Translations under genes and position numbers: made by a program | The notes under the pieces: generated by a model | Seen by the model: only the letters and a program-made list of their open reading frames with translations | What the model was told of the DNA's origin: nothing | Databases searched by the model: none | Shown here: positions 37,181 to 48,000 of the stretch, piece by piece | Numbering within the stretch: the first letter of the stretch is position 1 | Layout: the number at the start of each line of letters is the position of its first letter | From: Glandiceps talaboti | Taxonomy: Eukaryota > Hemichordata > Enteropneusta > Spengelidae | Length of the DNA stretch: 64,000 nt | Direction: 5' to 3' | NCBI RefSeq assembly: GCF_964340395.1 | Contig: NC_135571.1 | Span: 5,254,953-5,318,952, forward strand

Positions 37181-38229
37181 GAACAAAGGTCAACGTTATC
37201 CAACCACAAGCCAATATATAGTAAACTCCGTATTCTGATTTCTAAACACAGTAATATTCTGTTTATAGTTTTCCAAGATATATGTATATATATATATTAA
37301 TCAAATGAGTAACTTTCAACTGTCATATTACAGCTGTGGACAACACACATATAATATGTCACTTTAACTAAATTTCACAAAGTTCACAATTGTCATCTTT
37401 ACATTTATAAATTGATATGCGTAGACTCAAGAAAACCAAGTCATAAATCAGTGTTTTGTTAACAGTGGTAAGCAGGTACAAGCTACCTCAGTTCCCCCAA
37501 CCATAATTATGGTACATGGTATGGACACATTGCAAATTTTATCAGAGTGTACTCCAGTTATCGGGGTACCCAGACCTTAACAAAAACACAGCAAATGCAA
37601 TGAACACAATATCACATATAAAATAATCTAGAAAAAAAACTATACATGTGGGCTCGTTTTCTATGATCTAGCGCTCTCTCTACATATACCGTAGTCAAAT
37701 GGCTTTCGCTAGCATAACATTTCATTTTCACCACTGCCATTACTAGTCTGTTGGACCATAGCTATAGATAAATGTAAAAATGTGATGACGTCAGCACATT
37801 CTCACGTGACTTACTTTCAAACTGGAGATTGAGTTTGTAGTAAACTGAACAAAGTAACCATTACAATTAACTGCCTGTCACTGTGTGATGGATTACTACT
37901 GACATGCGCTATTCACCCTTCCTTAGCAGGGGATATTTAGCTAGATTTTTTTGGTAAAATTTGTTAATTTGACTATACGGTACAGTGGAGAGAAATTAAA
38001 GAAAATGAACCCGTATGTATAGTTACTAGACTGCATATAAAACAAACACAGCTATAGTAAAGTACTATGACAGTGATATTTACAATACCACCGAGTTTGT
38101 GAAACCAGTCATCGAACTGAATTCAGAAATATTATATATACATTATTTGTAAACTTCACACAAAAATAAGAAGTGATACTCTATGTAAATTTATCAAATT
38201 CTATACATGTGGGTAGATAAGATAATCTA

Positions 38230-38400
38230 GAATGCAAAAAAACACAATATCACATACATTAAAATCTACATATTTTCATTCCTAGAAAAGTTTCCAATTT
38301 TAGTCTTCAGCTAGTTCTCAAAGACTAATTTTCACTAATTACCAGACTGGTACATTATGTTTATGTACAAGAAGGTATTTTAGTCACTACTTATTTTTAC
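38230..38400 (+). repeat. Dispersed repeat, AGTTCTCAAAGACTA family (copy 4)
   Basis: Contains CCTAGAAAAGTTTCCAATTT, the hairpin TAGTCTTCAGCTAGTTCTCA, ACTAATTACCAGACTGGTAC and GTACAAGAAGGTATTTTAGT. It lies just left of the 3' array of the giant ORF. Confidence 0.78.
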
Positions 38401-38419
38401 TAATTACCAGCTCAGAGAC

Positions 38420-38940
38420 AAGCTTTTCAGACCAGTGCACCCCCTCCCCCATGTGGATCAGAGGCTTGTCAAACTACTGCCTCCCCATATGGATAAGAGA
38501 CTTTTCAGACTAGTGTCTCCCCTCCCCCTCCCCATACGGATACATGTAAGAGGCTTTTCAGACTAGTGTCTCCCCTCCCCATGTGGATCAGAGGCTTGTC
38601 AAACTACTGCCTCCCCATATGGATAAGAGACTTTTCAGACTAGTGTCTCCCCTCCCCCTCCCCATACGGATACATGTAAGAGGCTTTTCAGACTAGTGTC
38701 TCCCCTCCCCATGTGGATCAGAGGCTTGTCAAACTACTGCCTCCCCATATGGATAAGAGACTTTTCAGACTAGTGTCGCCCCTCCCCCTTCCCATACAGA
38801 TAAGAGGCTTTTTAGACTAGTGTCTCCCCTCCCAATATGGATCGGAAGCTTTTCAAACTACTGTCTCCCCCATATGGATCAGGGGCTTTTCAGATCAAAG
38901 TCTCTCTGTGAATAAGATGCTTTTCAGACCATAGTCTCAA
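38420..38940 (+). repeat. Tandem array in the 3' flank of the giant ORF (130-bp higher-order unit)
   Basis: Some 13 copies of a CTTTTCAGACTAGTGTCTCC-type core, with C-rich spacers (CCCCTCCCC) and CATATGGAT blocks. A 130-bp higher-order unit is visible because GGATCAGAGGCTTGTC recurs at 38455, 38585 and 38715. Read on the minus strand, the core GAGACACTAGTCTGAAAAG resembles the last codons and stop of the giant ORF (GAGACACCTATCTGAAAAAG), which lie directly to the right. Confidence 0.85.
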
Positions 38941-38999
38941 GAGCATTCAGTACCATCATATTCCTCTGAAATATTATCCATTGTTTGATCACCCCTTAA
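38920..38999 (-). pseudogene. Decayed copy of the C-terminal end of the giant ORF
   Basis: Aligning 38920-38999 with 39043-39140 shows the same sequence with mismatches. It reads DQTMDNISEEYDGTE where the ORF reads DQRMEEILKEYDDIE. A net loss of about 17 bases then removes the segment that encodes WFDAVSD, and a stop follows. It lies just past the real stop codon. Confidence 0.65.
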
Positions 39000-39047
39000 C
39001 AGAGTTGAGAAAACAACCCCCCCAACCTCCACATTCATACTGCTTTT

Positions 39048-42000
39048 TCAGATAGGTGTCTCAAGATCAGAGACTGCATCAAACCATTCAATATCATCAT
39101 ATTCCTTTAAAATCTCCTCCATCCGTTGATCAAATTCGGACATTTGTTTCTTCTTGTTTGGATTATTACTACATGATCTTTGTTCAATGGTGACAGCTAC
39201 TTGTGGAAACATGAATTCACACTGTATCGGAACCAACTCTTCTAACGTATCGTATCCTTTGTTTTGTACATTTACATTGTATTGTGGCTTTCTCATTTTA
39301 GGCATATCTTCCACACATTCAGAAACCACAGATTCAACTTCATAAGTCAAGAATTGCATAGTTTCTCGAATATCTTTATCCAAACTGTGAGGGCGGTCTT
39401 CATCTTTATTCTCTCCTGATGTTGGATTATCATTTAGTAGTTGGTTATTCTCTGATGATGTGTCATCTTTATCAGTTCCATTTTGTGACTTAACTTTTTC
39501 AAAACCGTCCGTAAAATTTAGACGTGACTCATTTTCATCATTACTTTTCACCTTGCTCTTTTGCAATGTTGGATCAGTTCCATTTTGCAAATTCCCTCTT
39601 TCATCATCATCTTCAAAAGTTGGGTCAGCGCACACCAGTGGCTCTACTGCGTTATCTTTCAGTTGAATTTTTCTCAATATTGGATCAGTTTTATTCTGTA
39701 ACTCATCACTTTCAACATTGTCTTTACAACTTATACAAGTTGGTTCATCTTTCATATCTGAATCACCTTCACTATTTTTACGTTGTCTTTTTCTCAATAT
39801 TGGCTCAGTTCCACTTTGCAACTTATTTATTTCAACATTGTCTTTACAAGTCAGTTCATCTTTCATCCCCGAATCCTCTTCACTATTTTTATGTTGCCTT
39901 TTTCTCAATATTGGCTCAGTTCCATTTTGCAACTTACTACATGTAGTATCTCCTTGTAGCCCATCTTTCAAAGTTGGATCACTTTCCACTATTGAATCTG
40001 TTATCCTTTTTTCCACTTGGATATTTCCAAATATGGGGACAGAATCAACTTTATCACATTTATTTCCAAAGTCTGTCTCACTGTTCACATCTTCTATGCA
40101 AACTACTTCATCTTTCAAAACAAGCAAATCTTCAACACATTCAGAGACCATAAAATCAACTTCAACTTCATACATCAAATTACTTTTCAGCTGGGAAGTT
40201 CCCAAGATAGCGTTGTCACTATCATTTTCATTTCTAATATCACTATCTTGGTTAGGATCTTTGTGTCTATCTACTTGAGACAATGCACCGATTTGTATCT
40301 GGTTATCACTTGATGGTAGAGGACTAGTATCTGTTGCATTCTGAACTTTGATATCGTTGTTAAGACCATCTTCACAAGTTGGGTTATCTTCAGTAACAGC
40401 CTCTACAACGGCTGTGAAATTATTTTTCACCTGGTTATCATCTAACACTGGCACACAGACTTCATTACCAGTTTTACTTTCAAACTGGTCTTTTGGATGA
40501 TCTATTGCTACATTTTCTTCCACCAGGATATTTTCAGACATTGGCATATGAATTTTGTAATCAGTTTTACTCTGAAACTCACTGTATTTTGGATGATCAG
40601 ATGTCAATTTATCTTCTACCGTGTTACGTTCAGACACTGTCATACTGATTTCTGGATCAGTTTCACTCTCAAATTCACTGTCTTTTGGACAATCAACTGA
40701 TAAATTATCTTCCACCAGGATATTTTCAGACCCTGGCATATGGATTTTAATATCACGTTTACCCTCAAACTCATTGTCTTCTGGACTATCAGTTGTCAAT
40801 TTATTTTTCAGCTGATTACTTTTAGACTCTGGCATACAGATTTCAGGACCAGTTTTATTCCCCAACTCAATGTCTTCTGTGTGATCATCTTTCAAAGTGA
40901 AATCATCTTTCATCTCTGTCGCCACACAAAGCACAGCTTTATCTTTCAGTTGTGTATATCCTACTTCTGGTATAGAGTCGGTATCAGTTTTGTTCTCAAA
41001 CTCATTATCTCTATTAAGATTAAGTTTGCAAGTGTCATCAACCTCCACGTCTGATTCTACAAGAAACGTCTGCTGATTTGTAACTAACATACTTTCTAAT
41101 ACTGGCATATGGCTTTCAATATGGCTTTCATTTTTAAGAGAACCGTCTTCCGAAATCTGGTCACCCACTACAGGAACAGATACAACTGATACTGCTTCAC
41201 ACTCGGAGTCCTTTCCGTCACCAATGGATAATTGATTTCTGCATCTTTCATCTGTCTTATTATCATTTTCCCTTTTCAGGATTGTATTTTTGTCATTGTC
41301 ATCTTCAGACTCATCATCATGTTGTTCCTCAATATTTGTTTCTTCAGACGTAATGTTCATTTGTTGACCAATAGATTCACTTTCAACAGTTTCTTTTGCT
41401 TCATCACAATATTGACTTTTCAGTAGTGAATCACTCATATTGTCATCATCAAAGCAAATATTATTTTGGTTAGCTGAAGATATTCCATCCATATCTCTTT
41501 CTTCAGACATTATGTTTCTTTGTTGACCATTGAACAAATCACAACTATCTTTTTCATCAACCTTAGCATTATTTTGGATTATCACGAGTGAATTACTTTG
41601 GTTTTCAGACTTGATGTCATTTTGTTTTCCAGTGGGGGCTTCATTCATATTGCTTCCATTAGACTCTGTTTTCTTTTGCTCACCGACAGATAAATCACAG
41701 CTATGTTTTTCATCAATCTCAGTTTGGCATATCAGAAGAGAATTATTTTCATGTTCAGACTTAATATCACTTTGTTCCTCAGTCTGGACTTCACCCATAT
41801 CACTTCCTCCAGACTCTATGTTTGTTTGTTGACCTATAGATAAACCATCATTATCTCTTTCATCCCCCTTAGTATTATCTTGGCGTACAAGAAGTGAACT
41901 ATTGTGGTTGGTATCTTTAGACCTCATGTCACTTTGTTCCTCAGTAAGGACTTCAGCTACATCTGTTTCTTCAGATTCTGAGGTCTTTTTTAGACCAACG

Positions 42001-45000
42001 GATAAATCATTATCTATTTCATCCACCTTAGCATTACTTTGGCTTACAAGAAGTGAACTATCTTGGTTGGAGTCTTCAGACCTCCTGTCACTTTGTTCCT
42101 CCATGAGGACCTCAGCTATATCTGTTCCTTCATTTTGATGACAAATAGATAAATCTCTGGCTTCTATCTTATCACAATTTTCGCTTTTTAGAGGTAAATT
42201 ATTTTGGTTGTCATCTTCAGATCTGGTCATCTTTTGTTTATCATTGGATACAACATCACATTTTTCTTCAGATTTCATGTCCTTTTCCTGACCAATACAT
42301 AAATCACTTTGATCTTCCCTGTCTGCCTTACCACCACTCTTGTTTTTAAACAGTGAATCATTTTGCTGTTCATCTCTGGACTGGACGTTATTTTGTTCCA
42401 TACTTGGTATTTCAAAACTGTCTGTTTCTTTGGACTCGGTGCTCTTGTGTTGACTAATGGCTGAATCACTTTCAACTGCCTTATCACCATGTGGACTTTT
42501 CACCAATGAATTATTTTGTTTCACATTTTCAGGCCATACCAATATGTCACTTTGTTTCTCTACAACTCCATTATCCTCCGCTATACCTGACATGGTGTTA
42601 TTTTGTTCTAATACGGGTACTTCAGATCTGTCTGATTCTTTTGACTTGGTGTTGTTTTCTTCCTTTATGGGTACTTCACATCTATCTATTTCTTCAGACT
42701 TGATTTTACTGACTGTAATATCATCATCAGTAAACATCAAATCATACTGGTAACCATCAGGTACACTATCTTGGTAGTTTACTTCAGATCTTACGATAAC
42801 TTCTTCCACAACAGGTTTCTCATTTTCAAATTGGTTGTCTTCTTTAGAGTTTATGCTAGTTAGATTCTGAGGAAGTTCTTCACTGTCATCAATCTGTTCA
42901 AGCTGTCTTAACCCAGTGTCAACTTGTACTGTTGGTAATTTATTTTTACTGGTGTCGCCATCTCTGATGTCACTTGTGATATTTAGGAATTCACTGCTAT
43001 CTATATCTCCAAAGCTAGTGTTATTTTCATAGCTGACTTCAGATCTTATAACTTCTTCCACAATGGGTTTCTCATTTTCAAAATGGTTTTCTTCCCTGCT
43101 GAAGTCATTTAAGACCACAGTGTGTACTCCACAGTCATCGTTTTGTTCACTCTGTTCTAATGCTGAGTCAGCTTGTACTGTTGATAATTTATTTTTACTA
43201 GTATCGTCATCTCTGATGTCACTTGTGATAATTGGTAACTCACTGCTATCTATGGCTCCAAAGCTAGTGTTATTGTCATAGTTGACTTCCAATCTTATAA
43301 TTTCTTCCACAATGGGGTTCTCGGTTTCAAAATGGTTCCCTTCTTCAGAGTTGTTGTCAACAAGGATTAGAGGGCGTGCTTCATGGTCACCAATGTGTTC
43401 AACTTGTCCTAACATAGTGTCGACATCTCTGATGTCACTTGTCATACTAGTGCCCAATTCATCGCTATCTTTGTCTTCAAAGCTAGTCTCATTTTTGTCC
43501 CAAAGTGATGAATTATTTGGGATGTTTTCACACATGATGTTATTTGTATCATCGGTGAGAACTTCACTATTCTCTGCATCTTCTACTTTGGTTTCATCTT
43601 GGCCTTCCAAAAGTGCACTTATTTGACAGTTGTCATCTTTCAAACTTTTGTCAGATTGGTTGATAAATTCAAAGTTATCTTCTAAGATGACGTCATGATT
43701 GACACCAACATCAACAGTAGCTAACTCAAATTCATACTGATTCTTAACAGGCGAGGAATTTTGGTGGTCAACTTCAGATCTTACGACTACTTCATCAACG
43801 ATTGTTTTTTTGTTTTCAGATCGGTTTCCTTCTATCAAATTGATGTCATTTAATTCAGTGCCATCTTCATTTTCTAAGACAGCATCATAATTAATTGAAA
43901 TATCACCAGAAGCTAACATCATGTCACGCTGGTCTTTAGCAGGTGAGGAATTTTGGTGGTCAACTTCAGATCTTACGACTACTTCATCAACGATAGGTTT
44001 TTCATTTTCAGATTGGTTTTCTTCTGTAGAGTTGATGTCATTTACAATGCCATCTTCATTTTCTAAGACAACATCACAGTTGATTGAAATATCATCAGAA
44101 GTTAATGCAAATTCTTGTTGGTCGTAAATGGGTGAAGTATTTTGGTAGTCGACTTCAGATCTTACAATTAGTTCTTCCATTTTTGGTTTTTCATTTTCTG
44201 ATCGATTTTCTTCTGTTGAGTTGACATGATTTAATTCAGTGCCATCTTCACCTTCCACAACAATGTTCACATCATCAATACCTAACACCAATTCTTGTTG
44301 GTCTCTAACAGGTGAAAAATATTGGTGGTCAATTTCAGATCTTACAATTATTTCTTCCATGGTGGGTTTGTCATTTTCAGATTGGTTTTCATCTGTAGAG
44401 TTGACATGATTTAATTCAGTGCCATCTTCATCTTCCGAGACAATGTCAACGTCATCATGTTGGTCCTTAATAGGTAAAGTCTTTTGGTGGTCAACTTCAG
44501 ATCTTACGATTATTTCTTCTGTGATGGGTTTTTCAGAGCAGTTTTCTTCTGTAGAGTTGACATTACTTAATTCAATGCCATCTTCATTTTCTAAGATGAT
44601 ATCAAAATTGACTGAAATATCTTCAGAAGCTAACATAATGTCAAGTTGGTCTTTTACAGGTAAAGAATTTTGGTGGTCAACTTCAGATCTTCTCATTATT
44701 TCTTCCACGATGGGTTTTTCATTTTGAATTGTGTTTTCTTCTGGAGTGTCGATGTCTAGTACAACATCATCTTCATATTCCAAGGTGATGTCATGACTGA
44801 CTGCAACATTGGAAGCTAACACAAATTCAGGGTCTTTAACAGGTGAAGAATTTTGGTAGTCGATATCAGATCTTACAATCATTTCTTCCTCAATGGGTTT
44901 GTCATTTTCAGAATGGTTTTCTTCAGGAGAGTTGATGTCATTTAGTTTAATGTCTTCTGAGCTGTCATGTTGGTAAACCGATTGTAAATTATTCTCACAT

Positions 45001-48000
45001 TGGTCGATGTGTTCATCTCTGATGTCATGTGGTTCATTGTCTATCATTTCAACTGATTTACTCAAAGAGTTGTTTTCATTCACATAACCATCCTGAACCA
45101 CTTCAGTTTGTGGACTAATGGATAAATAACTGTCATCATTTTCTTGTTGATCACTGCCACTTTCAAATTTGTCTTTTGTCATTGGTGATTTACTTTCATC
45201 ATTTTCTTTCAGTCTAGTTTCTCTTGGGTCTCCCAAGTGGGGTTTGCTTTCTTCTTGCCGTTTTAACATTTGATCATTTTGTTTTCTAATGGATACATGA
45301 TCAATATCTTCTTCTCTAGCCATCTCATCAATCTTATTGACTGTGAATTCACTGCAATTTATGTCCGATACTTTGATGTCACTTTGGACCATAAAGAGTA
45401 AATCATTACCGTTTTTATTGTCCGGATTCTCACAAACGTGGACACTATTTATCAAGTCCTTTCGATCTTCATCTCTTGATGTGGTTGAACTCTCTGAATC
45501 TGTGCCAGAGATACTCTGTGTCTCTGTATCAGCATCACTATACATCATAGTTTTGGCAACTTCTCCACTGTCATGACCAAAGTTAACATCACCTGTCATC
45601 AAGTCATCATGACTTTGCATAGTGCTATCTTCTGAATGGGTAACACTACTACTACCAATATCAGTATTTGGTCCATCCTTTATCTTAATGTCTTCATCAC
45701 AAAGTGTCAGGTTTGTGTCTGTGTTTATGACAAGCTTAATATCATTTCTAAAAATGGGACCATTGTTTAGCGAGTCTTCTTCAGTTTGGCCACTGGTATC
45801 CTCTTCAGTTTCTGTAAGAGATAAAGTCTGTGGTACATCTGTTTTTAAGACAACCTCAACGTCACTCCTAAAGTTGGGACCATTTTTCAATGAGTCATCT
45901 TCAGTTTGGTCACTGGAATCCTCTTTAGTTTCTGTACTAGAAAGACTCTGTGACACCTCTGGTTTTAAAACAATCTGGACGTCATTTTCAAAATTGGGAC
46001 CCACTTCTTGTGATTCACACACAATTTGATGACAACCATCATCTCTAGAGGTGACACTATAAAATTCCATATTTGGTGCATTGAAAAACATTACAGCTTC
46101 AGACTTATAGACGGCTACATCATTTTTACTGTCGCTGGATACATCTGCTTCTGGGCTATCAATGGTTTGGTTGCAGCTATCACCTTGTAGGATTGTGATA
46201 TCAGAGTTAGTGTTTGATTCACTCTGTGTTTGGTTGCAGCTAACACCCTGTAGGTTCGTGTTCTCAGAGATAGCATTCGATTCACTCTGTATTTCATTCT
46301 CTGAGTACAAACATAACTCTGGATATATCAGTTCTCTTGTAGATATAACTATGACTGTATTCTCACTAACTACGTTTGCAGTATGGTTTATTTTTTCATC
46401 TGTAGTGTCATCTTGTAGTTGTGGGTTCTCAGAATCAGTGTTTAATATATCTGGTATTGTGTGTTCTGAGGAGTAATGTAATGCTGAATCTATAACTTCT
46501 TTGTCAGGAATAACTGCACTGTCTGAAGAATATTTCTCTTGGTCACCTTCACTTTGAATATGGTCCATAGGTGTGGAGATACTCTTAGCAGTTGTTGCTG
46601 TACTAAGTGTATCACTGTTCACCTCTTGTACCTTGTTTCCCAATGGTTCTTCCACAGAGCACTGTAACTCATCCACATTGTTGGATGTAAAGACTTCTGA
46701 ATTTTTAGTAGTACTAAGTAGTTCCTGTATTTGGATTTGTGGATCCTCTACTTCTAGGCTCACTGTGGTTACATAGACAGACTGACTGTCTTCAGGCATT
46801 GTAGTATTGTCACTAGACTTATCATTATGGTTTGGATTGTCTCTGCTGTCATACTCAGTGTCACGGTCAGTACTATCCTCTGGATAAGAATCACCATTCA
46901 TACGACTGTCACTTCCATCATTACCATTACCACCAACACCACTATCATCAGTGTCATCTCTATCATTTCCTCTGTCTTTATCTCCACCACCTTCATCTGT
47001 CTTATTGGTGTCATCCTCTTCTTCCTCCTCCTCCTCCTCCTCCTCCTTATCATCATCATCATCATCACTATTGCTAATCTCCTCTACCTTCTTGTTAAGA
47101 TCATCAACACTATCAATATTATTGTCATCACCATTATCTAAAACTTCAACAATGACTGTCTCTTGATTGCCAACTTCATCAGAAAATACAATTTCTTTAT
47201 CAAGTATATCATTGGTTGTCTTCTCTTCCTCATCATCATCACAAACCCCACCATTATCCTCTGTGACAATATCCTCATCAGCAACATCACCATCACCACC
47301 ATCATCATTCTGACTGCAATTGTTGGTCAAAGTTGCTGCAGTAACCATTTCTTTCTCCTTCCTCACCACATCATCAACAGCAACATCATCTGTCCCACTG
47401 TTCTTGTCATCATCGCAAACTGCACTACTGGTCAAATATGCAGCAGCAGCTACATCTACATCATTCTCTTCCTTCATAATATCCTCATTAGCAGCACTGC
47501 CTGTCTCATCTACCTTCTCTTTCTCCCTATCTTCCTCCTCAGCATCATCATCATTGCAGAGCCCATCATTGGTCAAAAACACAGCAGTAGCTATCTCTTT
47601 CTCCTCCATCATAATATCGTCACCAGCAACACTGCCTGTCTTATCATCCTCATTATCATCACCGAGGACACTGGTATTAGTATCCTTACCAGTAATAGTA
47701 ATCTCTTCACATGGTACACAGCCTTCCTCCAGTTCATCACCACACACCTCCACTGTGTCTATGTCCATAATAGGAGATTCACTACTAGGTTCAAGAGTCT
47801 GTTCTCTAAACACTGGCTCTGCAACTCGACTACGGACTGCTATACTTCTCATTTGATTGAACGACTGCAGTGCTTCCATTCTACATGCATGTTTACTTTC
47901 AAAGTAGTCAGTGAAGTCTAGATCCAGTTCAGGGAATGCTATCTTCTCCTTCAACATTTCCCGGTCCATGCGACTGTCAGTCGATACTTTCCGTTTTCTC

